Positions 1 through 12,244 of a stretch of 64,000 nucleotides of DNA are shown one piece after another. Numbering within the stretch: position 1 is the first letter of the stretch; every line of letters begins with the position of its first letter. This DNA is from Halesus radiatus (Eukaryota; Arthropoda; Insecta; Trichoptera; Limnephilidae): assembly GCA_022606495.2 (NCBI GenBank), contig JAHDVE020005578.1, forward strand, positions 1-64,000, given 5' to 3'. Made by a program: the position numbers and the translations under genes. The notes beneath the pieces are model-generated. The model was not told the origin of the DNA. It made no database searches and saw nothing but the letters and a program-made list of their open reading frames with translations.

Positions 1-2978
1 TGTCAGAAACAGTTCATATTCTCGTAATCACGGAAACCTGGCTACGTAAAGGAGAGGAAACTTTTTTCAATATTGCCGACTACTCTGGAAATTTTGTTTC
101 CCGTGAGATGGACAGAGGAGGAGGAGTCGCCATTTAGAATGCGGCAGTGAAAATACCTTTCTAGGAATTATGATTACGGCAAAAAATATTAAACCTCTAA
201 ATCTGTATGTTTTTTACCGTAAGCCGAAATCAAATATAACAGACTTCTTTGACTCTTTAGAAATAATATTAAATAAAAACAAACAAGACACATTACTTAT
301 TGGAGATTTCAATATCGATATTTCAAAAGACACTGATATTTCACGGAAATATATTCACACCTTGAAATCGTATAACTTTTATGTATGTAACACAATATTT
401 CCCACAAGAGTAACTAACAACACCAGCTCGCTAATAGACCACATTATTACAAATAGGACAAATGGTTCTGGAAAAATCTCAAATATTGATGATCCCCTTA
501 GTGACCATAATATACTTATATTGGATTATGAAAATTCCCCAAAAAACCTCCCCAATAACAGATCCGCAAGAAACCTATCAAATGCTTACAAAATAAATTA
601 TCAAAAATTAAATAACACACTTAAAACTTGTAAATTTACCCATTCGTCTGACGATGTAAAAAAAAATTATAATAACTTCGCTGACTATCTCCAAAATGTT
701 ATGAATTCGTGTAAAACAAAACTAAAAACTAATATAGGAGACAAAAGACCTAACAATACTCCATGGTTTGATGCAGAACTTGATAGGCTGATTAAAAAAC
801 GAAATAGCATATTTAAACTTTGGAAACAAAATCAAGGAAGTATTCCTTTGACAATAGAAAAAAATAAAGCTCGTAATACTGTCACCAACTATAGAAGATA
901 TATTAAAACTAAGTATTATACGAATTTGCTTAATGAAAACATGAATAAGCCACAACGAACATGGAAAACAATTAACTCCATTATATCAAATAGCTCCCGA
1001 AACCCAACAATAGCTTGTAAATTGCTAGTCATAAATGACGAAGAAGTAAAAGAACCAAAGGAGATTGCAACCGCATTTAACACATATTTTCTCTCAGTTG
1101 GGGAGAGTCTAGCATCAGTCATAAAAACTTCAAAAACTGATTTAAATACCATCTACACGGCACCTCAAGCAAAACAATCTTTTAACATGATCAGGACAAA
1201 TAAAACAGAAATCTTACGGATCATATCCAACCTCAAATCTAAAGCGGTAGCTGGTTCCGATGGTGTAACCTCTCTCCTTCTCAAAAACTGCAAGGAGGAA
1301 CTGGTGGATGACCTCGTATTCTTAATAAATCTCTCTCTGTCAAAAGGTATCTTTCCAGATAAACTAAAAGTTGCAAAAATTATTCCTATACATAAAGACG
1401 AATGTAAAAAAAATGTACAAAATTATCGTCCAATCTCTATACTTCCAGCTATCTCCAAAATTTTTGAATGTGTCATCAAAGAAAGACTATTGAAATATCT
1501 CGAACAAAACAAAATTCTCACCTCAAAACAATACGGTTTCAGACGACGATCTAACACTAAATGTGCAGCTTTCGATTTCATATCAAATCTGCAGAAACAT
1601 ATTGACCATGGAGATTTTACAGCGGCAATATTTATTGATCTAAAGAAGGCGTTTGACACGGTGGACCATAACGTATTGATCGAAAAACTGAAACATTTGG
1701 GTATTGTTGGTACTCCTCTGGAACTTTTCACTTCTTACCTATCAAATCGCTTTTCGGCAGTAGAACTGGGTGGAGAAATGAGTGAATTGGGTGAAATAAC
1801 ATGTGGAGTGCCACAGGGATCAATTCTTGGACCGTTGCTATTTCTAATATATGTTAATGACATAACAAAGTGGGGCATTAAAGGAACTCTTCAACTTTAT
1901 GCGGACGATACTGTAATTTTTTATAACAAAAAAAACCTAGCGGAACTTGAAATGGAAATGAATGCCGATGTTTCCCATCTCACAACCTGGTTGAGAATAA
2001 ATAAACTGACCCTTAACGTAAAAAAAACGCATTATTTACTATTCGGCAACAAGAAAAATTCCAGCCTCGATATCAAAATTGGTGACAACTGCCTCGAAAA
2101 GAAAACGACAACAAAATATTTGGGCCTTATAGTAGATTCTCAACTCTCGTGGGATCTCCACATAAATCATGTAAAGGAGAAAATTACCCCCATAACTGGT
2201 GTGCTATATAGACTTCAAGGATTACTACCCATTCCGTTACTAACTGCAGTATATTACGCCATGGTACATTCACACATTTCCTATCTCTGCTGTATCTGGG
2301 GCTTTGCCTCGAAGAAATTGATTGCTGATCTGCAGGTGGTTCAAAACCGAGCCCTCAGAAATGTTTTTGGACTTCCATGGGACACTCATGTCAGGGACAT
2401 CTACTCAGTTTCCGGTATCCTTCCAATCACGATCCTTCCTAAGTATGAAATCACCAGCACCATCCTACAAATTACTCAACAATCAACTCACACTAACGTC
2501 AAGCCACTTTACAATCAAGACATCCACAACCACAATACTCGAAATAACAATAAAATCCGCATTCCTCAAACACACACTACAAAATATGGAATAAAATCTT
2601 TAAACTACATTGCCTACACACTTTATAATTCGCTTCCAGATATGTACAAAACCATCCAGAAAAATAAAAAATCTCAAAATGATGGTTTAAAGGAATACTT
2701 TTTAAGCATATTTAAAAATGAAAATCAGTAAATCCATATTTGTATATCTTGTTGTTCCCTTATATGTTTTCTCTTGTGTGTTGTTCTATTTAACTTGGCC
2801 TTATAAAATTATTTCTGTTTGTATGTGAAACTTGTATTTATGATATTTTGCTGTCAATGTAAAATTGTATGTACTATTTTCTACCTATGTATTGTAAATT
2901 CCTCCCGTCCTAAAATGAGTTTTGAAACTCATCGGGATTGCCTTAGCAAGAAATAAATATATATAAAAAAAAAAAAAA
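1..2978 (+). mobile_element. CR1/Jockey-superfamily LINE, 5' end outside window
   Basis: A non-LTR retrotransposon runs in from beyond the left edge and ends in a poly(A) run at about 2966-2978. Positions 3-134 read in frame as the N-terminal endonuclease block (ITETWL and GGGVAI motifs), then hit a stop at 135-137 and a frame change before the long ORF at 170. The 3' UTR (2732-2965) holds a small hairpin at about 2916-2933 (ATGAGTTT / AAACTCAT) just upstream of the tail. The copy looks young, because the rest of the frame is open. Superfamily is inferred from the RT and tail motifs; the exact clade is not resolved. Confidence 0.88.
170..2731 (+). CDS. Endonuclease-reverse transcriptase (LINE ORF2), N-terminally interrupted
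   Basis: 853 residues. It makes the cDNA of its own RNA at a nicked chromosomal target. Residues 42-120 hold the second half of an AP-like endonuclease (GDFNID at 45-50, SLIDH at 87-91, SDHN at 111-114). The RT domain spans about 345-600: FIDLKKAFD at 488-496 (motif A), GVPQGS at 546-551 (motif B) and YADD at 577-580 (catalytic motif C). The C-terminal tail (KYGIKSLNYIAYTLYNSLP) is typical of CR1/Jockey-like elements. All RT catalytic residues are present. The ATG at 170 is only the first Met after an upstream stop and frameshift; the real start lies outside the window, so this copy cannot make an intact endonuclease. Confidence 0.9.
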   Translation: MITAKNIKPLNLYVFYRKPKSNITDFFDSLEIILNKNKQDTLLIGDFNIDISKDTDISRKYIHTLKSYNFYVCNTIFPTRVTNNTSSLIDHIITNRTNGSGKISNIDDPLSDHNILILDYENSPKNLPNNRSARNLSNAYKINYQKLNNTLKTCKFTHSSDDVKKNYNNFADYLQNVMNSCKTKLKTNIGDKRPNNTPWFDAELDRLIKKRNSIFKLWKQNQGSIPLTIEKNKARNTVTNYRRYIKTKYYTNLLNENMNKPQRTWKTINSIISNSSRNPTIACKLLVINDEEVKEPKEIATAFNTYFLSVGESLASVIKTSKTDLNTIYTAPQAKQSFNMIRTNKTEILRIISNLKSKAVAGSDGVTSLLLKNCKEELVDDLVFLINLSLSKGIFPDKLKVAKIIPIHKDECKKNVQNYRPISILPAISKIFECVIKERLLKYLEQNKILTSKQYGFRRRSNTKCAAFDFISNLQKHIDHGDFTAAIFIDLKKAFDTVDHNVLIEKLKHLGIVGTPLELFTSYLSNRFSAVELGGEMSELGEITCGVPQGSILGPLLFLIYVNDITKWGIKGTLQLYADDTVIFYNKKNLAELEMEMNADVSHLTTWLRINKLTLNVKKTHYLLFGNKKNSSLDIKIGDNCLEKKTTTKYLGLIVDSQLSWDLHINHVKEKITPITGVLYRLQGLLPIPLLTAVYYAMVHSHISYLCCIWGFASKKLIADLQVVQNRALRNVFGLPWDTHVRDIYSVSGILPITILPKYEITSTILQITQQSTHTNVKPLYNQDIHNHNTRNNNKIRIPQTHTTKYGIKSLNYIAYTLYNSLPDMYKTIQKNKKSQNDGLKEYFLSIFKNENQ

Positions 2979-3067
2979 CCTATCACTGTCTTTGCTACTG
3001 GCTGCGTGTATCACCACCACAACACTTTAAAATATCGAAATTATTATTTCTTGAACAGACAAACAAT

Positions 3068-3765
3068 AAGGAACTCCAGTGAAAAATATAATGGCTCTAT
3101 ATTCATACAGATCTGCAAACGCCGATTCTGAATAAACAACTTTTATTGTACGTAGAATTTATAAATCGTTATTTAAAAGTGAATAAAAAATTATCTCATC
3201 GAAACACCTTGTTATGTTAGTATAATTTAATTTCGAACATCTGACGTCATGTGCGCATTCTGTTTTTGAATTAGTAAGGAATGTTTCATTTTTCGATTTT
3301 ATTTTTATTTATTTTAAATATGTATTTTTTTTTATTTTTGGCGGAATTTAAATTTAATTTGGGTCACTTTAAGCTCTATAATGGTTGTTCAATATTAAAA
3401 AAAAACACTGTTATTACTGAAAAAGAAATTCATGAGTATTCATTAGCAAAACAATTATCAATACAAATATTATGATAATGTTAATACTCAATACTATTTT
3501 TATTATTTGAGTTATGGTCTACTATGAATAGAATACAAAATTATATACGGTAAAGCTCATCCTTGTTTTGACATTTGACATTCTGACCTCAAAACTGATA
3601 AAAACCGACCGGTCATAGATTTGGAGCGTTTTGGCGGGTTTTGAAAAATTGGAACTTTGAAAATTATTTTAACTATGAAAACTAAGTTTAGAAAAAAAAC
3701 GAAATAGATTGCTATTTAAGTTTGAACGTCATTATTGATAAAAAAAAAATGAACTGGAGTTCCTT
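3068..3765 (+). mobile_element. MITE, GGAACTCCAGT family, copy 1
   Basis: About 700 bp bounded by inverted ends AAGGAACTCCAGT (3068-3080) and ACTGGAGTTCCTT (3753-3765). It has no transposase. The interior is shared with copies near 14.0, 27.7, 33.7, 41.7, 54.9 and 57.1 kb: a TGACGTCA-plus-GTGCGCATT block at 3242-3258, a T-rich run, and a GTTTGAACGTCATTATTGAT block near the right end. A non-autonomous DNA transposon is the natural reading. The superfamily is unknown. Confidence 0.8.
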
Positions 3766-4311
3766 TTCCTTACCTGTCTAGATAGATGTAATGCAAATTG
3801 GCGACACTGGTTTTTTTGTAAAATGGCACAGATCACACTTCTAGGTGTTATTTGTTCAGCGGTCTTGCCCCGATCGTGTCCCGTGAGGTAATGGAGGCTC
3901 ACGAGCATTGCTATGCTAAACTCGCAGAAGGAATCTGTGAGTGTTTAATGCGGTATTGATGAAATAATGATACGGGCCTCGCTGCTTTAGCTGTGCCTAA
4001 CCAGACGCGGTTATTCAAGAGAAAGCCAACGATCGTCCTGCAGCAGCGGGCGGTTTATTGAATAAATATTGGATGTCATCGAGTTGTCTATGCCGGTTGA
4101 AAATGATATGAACCCGCGGCTTGAAAACTCCATTCACATTATTTTTCAATAGGCGTTATGAAAAAAATTCTCGTCTTTGTACTTCTCAATTGCAAACGGA
4201 AAATAAAATTCAAATAGAACAGCCGGGTGTGGGTCGCGCAATTACAGTTGAGGCAACAAACACAAACTTAGGGTTGGATGAAATGGTGCATATGTAGGTA
4301 TATAACTAACA
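3766..4311. other. Unassigned stretch
   Basis: No coding frame or repeat recognised. Part of it (3840-4070) is less AT-rich than its surroundings. It could be single-copy host DNA or an old repeat. Confidence 0.3.
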
Positions 4312-4356
4312 AACTCACCACCACGCCGTTTCTCCGCAGGGGTAGGTAGAGAGGAT
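4312..4356 (-). mobile_element. RTE-type LINE 3' end, left part (split by insertion)
   Basis: This matches the 3' end of the RTE copy at 8102 (the 'cacgccgtttctccgcaggggtagg' block, read on the minus strand). The match stops at about 4356 and resumes near 4949, so a second element has inserted here. Confidence 0.7.
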
Positions 4357-4948
4357 AATAATAATGTTTTACTATTTTTATTTTTTTACATAACAAAATA
4401 ATAAATAATGATATCCTCCTTTGGATTTCAGGAGGCGAAGATTTCATTTACAAAATGTGAAATTACATTATATTAAATTGATATGCTTGATGAAAAAAAA
4501 AGTAAGGTGTGATGTTTTAAGTGCAGTTGGGTGGTTTCGGTGTTAGTATGTATTTGGTGTTAATATTTTCTATTTCAGATCTCCCTATGTTACGTATCCA
4601 GTGATTTATTAGATTTTTTAATTTATTATGGTTGTTGTGATTTTTAAAGGATAGTGGGATTTTGTTGTAGAGTTTAGTACCATAGTATAAGTTTTTTGGT
4701 CTAAATGTTGTGTTTGTGGTTCCTTGTTGTATGTGTTTTTGATTCTGAGATCTAGTGTTTCTAATATGTGTGATTGTTGTTATTTCTAGTTTTTTTTTGT
4801 TTTTAAATTTATTATATTTATGAGTGTAAAGTAGTACTGTTTTAGAGTATAATTGTTTTATTGGCATAATGTTAAGTTTGTTGAAAATATCGTCAGTGTT
4901 AGTCGTTACAGGAACTTTAAGTATAATTTTGAAGATGGATTTTTGTGT
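4357..4948 (-). pseudogene. LINE RT C-terminus, inserted into an RTE tail
   Basis: On the minus strand the frame at about 4517-4945 reads as the tail of a CR1/Jockey-type RT: FKIILKVP, TKLYNKIPLSF, and a basic Asn-rich end. The first ~15 residues of the open frame come from the flanking RTE sequence, not from this element. 4357-4516 is its 3' UTR, with a TAATAATAATG tail at the left boundary. It is heavily 5'-truncated, as is usual for LINE insertions, and belongs to a different family from the element at 1-2978. Confidence 0.7.
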
Positions 4949-5125
4949 TCCACGGACCGCCAAACAACTCTGTCTTGGCACATACTTCGGATTTCATTCC
5001 TATTCATACATACATCGTATCATACTGACCCTTAACATATCCCGATTCAAGCATTTGGCTCTCTTAATCGTCTTCATCGGGCATTTCCGACTTTTGCTAA
5101 TTTTCACTTCGCATCATAACTCGGT
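4949..5125 (-). mobile_element. RTE-type LINE 3' end, right part
   Basis: Continues the RTE tail interrupted at 4356. The 'acggaccgccaaacaa' block and the following 170 bp align with 8140-8340. The reading frame is decayed. Confidence 0.65.
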
Positions 5126-5559
5126 ATTCCCATCGAAAGCCTTAACTATAATTACTTGGTGAAATAACTAAACTTACTAAATCTCTCAGATCGATGAATT
5201 ATTTCCGACTTGATATTTATGTTAAAATTTGTAAATGGTTGTATAGACAGCTATGATTTAATTATCATCTTTCAATTTCAGATACCTACGTGGGCTATTT
5301 GTTCCAAAATCAAGTTTAAATGTATTTAAAAGGGATCAACAAGTGCATGAATAATCGACAAAATATTACAACAATTACAATTTTTCTTTTCTGAAGTCGA
5401 ATAACAAGTTTATACTGCGTTAGCACCATCTCTCGCTGCAATAACTTTAGTAGCTTGACAATAAAACTATGTATAGGTACATGGGTTGGTTGGAAACACA
5501 ATAGTAGCAAATTAATTTCTAATAGTCAATTAAAACTCGATCTCCCCTGGCCCTGTCAA

Positions 5560-7520
5560 ATCGATTCTCAAAATTAATCAAATTCATAAAGTGGCCAAAA
5601 TCTACAAGGTAAAATTATTATAAAAATATCATTTACGAAAATACTTATACTCGAAAACGTTTGTAGGGATTTCGTAATATTACCAAAACAAAATTAAATA
5701 AATCTTCCGAAATAAAATCTCTCGACATTAATAACATAAACTTTTCCAACCCCAAAAGTATGTGGAATAATTCTTTTACTTTAATGGGAGCTACACTTCA
5801 AAACAAAAAAACTTACTAATCTGGCAAAACTGAAACCGATCTCGCCAATATAACTATTTCTAATTTTGAACATAAGATAGACAGTATTAAAAAAACGTCA
5901 TGAAAATAATTGACGACCTTAAGATATCGGATTATCAAAGTATTCAACAAGAGTCAGTATATGCTGAAAAAATTGCTCCTGAGTAGAAATTTCTTATATT
6001 AGACACTTACATCAATCTGCATTTGTACTCTGTGTAACATATAGAATAATAATATATTAATTTCTTTAGATGTGTCAATAATAATAATAATATGCATACT
6101 TGTATTTAATGTAATAATATTCTGTAATCATTGAATTGTCATTGAAAATTCTGTTGACAAACTCCGTAAGTGTGGTTTAATGGAATAATGTATTTGAAAA
6201 ATAATAAATAAAAAAAATGAAAATAAATGCTTATGGACCAGACAAACTTTCAGCTAATCTGCTTAAAGTAATGAAATCCTCCATAGTAACACCAATTGCG
6301 TATATCTCTAACCTAAGTTTCAAGTTGGGAATATTCCCCAATCATTTAAAACATTCCATTGTTATTTTGTTTCAAAAAAACTGAAGGCAAATCTAAGGTA
6401 TAAAATTATCGACCGATACCTCTGCTAAATTCTGTCTAAAAAAATGTTAAGATCCATCTCAGCCCATACATTGAAAATAATAAGATTATTTCAAATGGAC
6501 AATCACATCCGACCATGATTAGGTACCTAAAATTCCATTGGTAAGCTGACAAAAATCATCTACCATAATATCCTCGGAGGTATATTAATGATACTCTAAG
6601 CGATCAATCCAACATTAAATTTGGTGTACCACAAGGAAGTACTTTAGGACCTATTTTGTTTAATATTTATATTAATGATCTTTGTAACAGTAACCTTTCC
6701 GATTACATCATCACCTTTGCTGATGATACAGTCTTGTTAAATAACAAAGTTCCAGTTTTTGCCTTCAAATGTAGGTAACAACTGGAAAGAAAGTCATGGC
6801 AAAGGTTAAATTGCCACAAACAATAATATTCTTACACTAAACACAGATAAAACTAAATTTATACGTTTTAGTGCAACTCAAGTGGAACAACTCAGGTAAA
6901 CACCGAATATTATTATACACCATTGCCATATACAATATAGAATGCGTAGGTAGTATAAAGTATCTGTGAATCATCGATAAATTTCTGAGATAGACGAACA
7001 CATTAACTCAACTTCCACAAAGATTGGAAAACTTACTCACCTATTTATATGTACTATACATGTTTATGAGAAATATTATTCTGTAAAAGATCTGAAGCTA
7101 GTACACGTAACCATGTACAATTCTCCGCTATAATATGCATCCTCGGGATGGGGCTGATGTGCCAAAACAATATTGGATCCACTAGAAAAGTCACAAGAAT
7201 CACTGCTAATCCCTAAAATACCTATTAGGTATCCCAGTGCCGTATTATTTGAATAAATAGGAGTTCTAGATGTAAGACAAATATGCATAAGAATAATTAT
7301 ATTACACAAACAAACAACGTCACAACTAATCATCCATAACACCATCACGATACCTATCAATCTAGAAGTAATCTAATAGTTCCACAAATTATCAAGTCAT
7401 CCCTCGCTCAAAGACAATTTACCTACTTAGGGCCAAAACTGTTCAATATCATACGTGGAAATCAAATAGTACAATTATTCGGCGCAAATTAGTCAACGAT
7501 TGGCTAATTGATTTAGAATA
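5560..7520 (+). pseudogene. Decayed CR1/Jockey-type LINE ORF2
   Basis: Plus-strand fragments of an RT gene with many stops. 5700-5830 gives NPKSMWN of the linker region; 6235-6420 gives GPDKLSANLLK and LGIFPNHLK; 6600-6740 gives KFGVPQGSTLGPILFNIYIND and FADDTVLL (motifs B and C); 6815-6880 gives ILTLNTDKTKFIRF; the C-terminal part runs to about 7500. A roughly 230-bp AT-rich block (about 5990-6225) ending in 'aataataaataaaaaaaa' interrupts it and looks like the tail of another retroelement. Nonfunctional. Confidence 0.75.
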
Positions 7521-7576
7521 AAAAGTGAACATGTGCTGATTAATAGTATTTTTTTTTATAAAAGTACGTACATACT

Positions 7577-7631
7577 CTGTATATATATATATATATATAT
7601 ATATCTATATATATATATATATATATATATT
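7577..7631. repeat. (TA)n microsatellite
   Basis: A run of alternating TA with one interruption. Similar shorter runs lie at about 13083-13108 and 16198-16213. Confidence 0.9.
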
Positions 7632-7639
7632 CAGGCTCA

Positions 7640-8090
7640 TGCTCCACCTCGCTGAAGGGGGAATTTTTTAACAACTTTTTTATCCTTAACAACCTAATTG
7701 ATAGCCCTGACATCCTCGCCACTATTAAATTAATGTACCGACGAGAAACACAAGACAGACCTTAATATTTTTCTACAACACTTACACCACCAACTATCAG
7801 TCTCATTTATTAACCAATAGGATGCGTGATCTGGGCAACAGGTTTGGAGGTGTTGTTGATGTATTTTCTGAATCCATTTATACAGTAAAGGGTCATCTAT
7901 ACCAGCAATTTGATGAATCCAACAATATGTAATATTGTAGCTTGGAAAATGTAGCGTTAATCATTGGTGTTATAATATTGTTTTGGTTTTCTATTTTACG
8001 TCACTGTCAAACGTTTGAAAAAGATTGTTCATTACTTTATGGTTTAGAATCTCTATGTATTTGTAATTTTTAACAGCTATTTATATATAC
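7640..8090. other. Unassigned AT-rich stretch
   Basis: No supported coding sequence; no repeat relation recognised. Confidence 0.3.
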
Positions 8091-10190
8091 TAATTAACTA
8101 ACTAACCATCACGCCGTTTCCCCGTAGGGGTAGGCAGAAAGGACGGACCGCCAAACAATCGATCTCGGCATACACTTCTTGCTTCATTCACATTCATACA
8201 TCGTCTCATACATTCTATTCTATTATTCCGACTTCTGACATGGCTCGACTCAAGTATTTGATTCACTTGATCGTGCCATGTCTTCCTCGGGCTTCCCCGG
8301 CCTCTTCTTCCATTCAAATTCGCGTCATACATTCTTCTTACACTCCTTTCTTCGTCCATTCGCTCCACATGCCCAAACCATCTAAGCATCCCTTTCTTAA
8401 TCTTTCTCATTACGCTTACATCAGCCTTGCATTCTTTACGAATTTCAATATTTTTCACACGATCATACATGGTTTTACCACACATTCGTCTCAGAGATCT
8501 CATTTCTATGGCATTCAGTTTACTTTCATTCTTCTTCTGCCAATTCCATGCCTCACTGCCATACATCAGGGTTGTATTATCAGCACTCCATTGAGGACTG
8601 CTAGCTTAGCTTCTTTGGACAACTTTTAGTTTGCGCCAACCGCGTTTAGTCCTCCGTTAATGGAGTTTCCTGCATTCACCCTTCTTTCAATATCCCTATC
8701 AGTCTTTCCATCTCTCGTAAACATACTTCCCAAATATACAAACTCATTGACCTGCTCCAAGTATTCGTCATTCACAACTATATTGCACACTGTTTTCGTA
8801 CTCTTTCTTTCAAACACCATGACTTTAGACTTACTTACATTCATCATTAGCTCATTCTTCATGTATTCTTTATTAATCCTAGATACGAGGGACTGTAAAT
8901 CTTCCATACTGTTAGCAATCAGCACCGCATCATCAGCAGACAATAGGCAACATACTTTCAGATTACTCATTTTCGCGCCCAAGCCCACCTCTTTCAATTC
9001 TTGCATATAACATTTTGCATCCTTGCTTAACACCTTTTGTGGTGTCAAACCACTCCGTAAAATCACCGTTTACCCTAAAAAATGCAACGTTTTCCTCGTA
9101 CAGAGACTCGATTGCCTGTATGAGATTCGTATTCACTCCATATTTGGACAATACCTTCCATAATTTTTTCCTATCAACTCGGTCGTACGCTTTTTGTAGA
9201 TCTACAAAGGCACAGAAGAGTTTCTGTTTTTTTGCCAGAAACTTCTCTGTTAGCATACGCAACGAGAAAATCTGATCCATACACCCCCTTCCGCTCATTA
9301 ATGCACCTTGCACATCCCATATTTTATCTTTTGTTTTCGTTTGTACCCTTTTAATCAATATCCTACCATACAGATTTCCAACTGAATTTAGCAGGCTAAT
9401 AGCCCTGTGATTTCCACATTCCATACGTGATCTTTTACCTCTGTATAGAGGCATGATCACAGCACTCTTCCAATCTAATGGCGTGTATCCTTCCTCCAAA
9501 CACTGGTTAAAATGCTTGCATAACCATGTGAGAATTATCTCTTTTTATTTCATCCATGCTGATTTTGGGAACATTCACGCCATCATCATTCATACCTGAT
9601 TCGCCACTGGGACCACTATCAGTCGGGTTGCTTTCAAAAACCTCTTCAAAATATTTCATCCATCTCACTTTTATTTCTTTCTCATTCGTTAACATTTTTC
9701 CATCTTTTGATTTTATCACTTTCATACATCCGCTTTCTGGACCATTTCGGTACTTTTTGACCTCCTTTCAAAATAGTTTAATATTTTCTTGGAAATGTTT
9801 TGTCATTTTGATTCCTTCTTCCTCTTCCAGACGCTTCTTTCGTTCTTTCACTCCTTAAACACTTACTCTTTTCTTACATCCCTTGTATACTTCTTTCGCT
9901 TTATTCCGCTCGTGACTAGGAGCATTGCCAGTCACTATCAGACATAACCACACTTTCTTCTTCTCTGAGACCAGTACTTTAATTTCATCATCCCACTAGG
10001 CATCGCCTACTTATTCCACATTTCTCTCTAGCAGATTCACAGAGACTCACTTTTATGTGGTTCCATGTTTCATCTATACTTGGACCGATCATTTCCTTCT
10101 CATTCAATCTCATCTCTACACAACTCTCATACTTACTTCTCACAATATCGTTTTGTAGTTTTTATATTTTGACTCTAAAATCCATGTAAA
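8091..10190 (-). pseudogene. RTE-clade LINE ORF2, 5'-truncated and broken
   Basis: Minus strand, read right to left. The linker region lies at 10140-9510 (WDDEIKVLVSEKKKVW, MKVIKSKDGKMLTNEKEIKVRWMKYF). RT follows at 9499-8963 (GNHRAISLLNSVGNLYGRILI, then CAFVDLQKAYDRVDR as motif A). A deletion after KQGCKM removes most of motif B; 9066-8626 then continues with LSADDAVLIA (motif C, Ser for Tyr). The C-terminal part at 8566-8102 has GMLRWFGHVERM and GSPRKTWHDQVNQI. The tail at about 8091-8105 is a TTAG repeat, as RTE elements use short repeats rather than poly(A). The endonuclease domain is absent. Several frameshifts make it nonfunctional. Confidence 0.88.
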
Positions 10191-10267
10191 AACCCAGATC
10201 GGCATATAGTCAAATAAATAAATAAATTACATGGAAAGGGTTAATTTTATTCCGAAAGAATGATAAC

Positions 10268-10500
10268 TGCTTCTAACTGTGAGCCAGTGAGACTATGGCA
10301 TCCCCAATTTAGGTATGTTGTGAGGCTGAAGGGGATAAGAAAGAAAAAGTGGATACTGCCCTCTTCACTACCTCCTTCCCCCCACTTATCCATATGTGCC
10401 ATAATCCCACTGTTGGGATATTTGTGTGATATTTGCCGTATTACGTGACCAGATCTGAAAGCCAGGTTCTTTCCCACTGCCCTCTTCCCTACCTTCTTCC
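10268..10500. repeat. Rearranged SINE pieces with a direct repeat
   Basis: 10270-10345 matches the 3' part of the tRNA-derived SINE on the minus strand ('gtgagactatggcatcccc'). 10435-10490 matches its middle on the plus strand ('gaccagatctgaaagccagg'). A ~60-bp block ending in 'ccataatcccactgttg' occurs twice (about 10360-10420 and 10480-10537). Confidence 0.6.
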
Positions 10501-10544
10501 CTCCACTTATCCATATGTGCCATAATCCCACTGTTGTGTCGTAT

Positions 10545-11690
10545 TTGCAAATATTTTTAAAGGCCCTCTTCTGTTCCGCTAATTATGTATTTTAAATACA
10601 GCTATCAGTCAAAAAGCTATATTTTGCGAATCAGGTAACAAAGAAAGGGCATATTTTTGTATCACACAATAAAAACATTTCATGCTTACAGAGCCAATTC
10701 TCTGAGAATATTGCTAAACGCGTGTGAAGAATAATACGCCTACGAATACAACTTTACAAAGAAATCCGTGGTTATGACCCTCTCTTACTACGAGTAATAC
10801 TCCCACAATATCAGCATCGGAGTGAAACATACTCAACACGTAGGCAACAAGATGTCGGTATCGTTTCGAACAAAAAACGGTTCTGCGAGGCATTCTGTAC
10901 GCCCATGTACTCGTACACGTTGTCAGAGCAGCGCAACGGTTAAACCATAAAATGAAATCTTCCAGACTTTACAAAGGCAATATGACAACTCTTTTTAAAT
11001 CATATTTCACCTCCCATTATACTGCGGCTAACTACACATGTTTGCATTGGGACGAACCATCGCATGCAAGGAAGGAATCCATTATAGGTGAATGGCTTCA
11101 AGCCTCTTCAGCGGTTTCCGTTCATTGTTAGCCCAGAGTCTCCTCATACGGATACAACTTTATGCGGGCTTCGTCCTCCTGGAATTGTTTGATGTGGAAC
11201 GGTCTTCTCATATGGTAATATGCTATTAGTTTTATATGCACTTTAATGAGGACATTTAAATATTTGTATCTGTTTAGCATATGCAAATTTAACAAAAAAT
11301 TATGATAAGAGTTGGGAAATGTTAAAACAAAAAATGATTGAAAATACGATATTAAAGACGATTCCTCAAACGTTATTAAATAGTATTATATTCCCTTTCT
11401 AAACCACCAGACAGAGCTTGAGCGGCGAGTGGCGAGCATTATAACTGTTAGTACGGGCATAATATCCTATTTATAATTTTTTATTCACGCGCAAAAAAAC
11501 AGTAGGTTACCTTACATTTGTATGATTCTTTTTTTTGTTCTATAATTTATTAATAAATTATTTGACAGAAAATCGATACTTACGAACGTATGAAGAAACC
11601 AATACTAATTTAGAATCTTGAAATCTCAATATATGGGAAATATCAGAAGCTGGGCGTATTTGATAAAATCAACATGTCATGGAACGTTTT
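10545..11690. other. Unassigned stretch
   Basis: No convincing coding frame. 10690-11230 is less AT-rich and has short open plus-strand stretches but no recognisable motif, so it may be an old retroelement remnant. The rest is AT-rich. Confidence 0.3.
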
Positions 11691-11697
11691 ATAAAGA

Positions 11698-12238
11698 ACT
11701 AGCTGATGTTTACCCGGCCTTGTTCGGGTTTGTTTTTATAAAGTCATGAAATTGTTAATTCTTGGTTGTCGTTTGAGTGTCAAAATAAATTTGGCACCGA
11801 AAGTAATGCACTGTGACGACTATTAATATCTCTGAACAAATAAACAAAGAAACATTAATTTTAAAATATTATTTCATTCTAAACATTTATTTAAAAAATA
11901 TCTAACTAAAAAAGTTTTTTAGTACGTACCTACTTGTGTTTTCCATTTTTGAAAGAAATCTACCCAAACAAAACTTTTTTTTTAAAAATGTAATCTATGG
12001 CCAACCAGAGTGGTATATCTATGGGCTAACCTCAATACAGCATGTCGGGTTCAATGTTTATCATACTAATTTTAAACCGTTATAGCAACAGTTTTATATA
12101 TGGGATTTCATTAAAACTACTCTCTAAACCTTCCCGGCGCTAATAAGAACAAACTGTCAAAACAAAAGTTATTTATTTTCGAGAAAATTGAGGACTGACA
12201 GATAGATAAACATTCATTTTTATATATAAAAGAATGGA
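11698..12238 (+). mobile_element. Unclassified dispersed repeat, 'CCCGGCC' family, copy 1
   Basis: It starts with 'tagctgatgtttacccggcc' and ends near 'agacattcatttatatat'-like sequence. It aligns along its length with 35140-35660, and a shorter relative lies on the minus strand at 16655-16860. Internal blocks are shared: 'tgtgacgactatta', 'tatctatgggctaacctcaa', 'actactctctaaa'. There is no ORF. The size suggests a SINE or a truncated non-autonomous element; class unknown. Confidence 0.7.
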
Positions 12239-12244
12239 ATGGCT

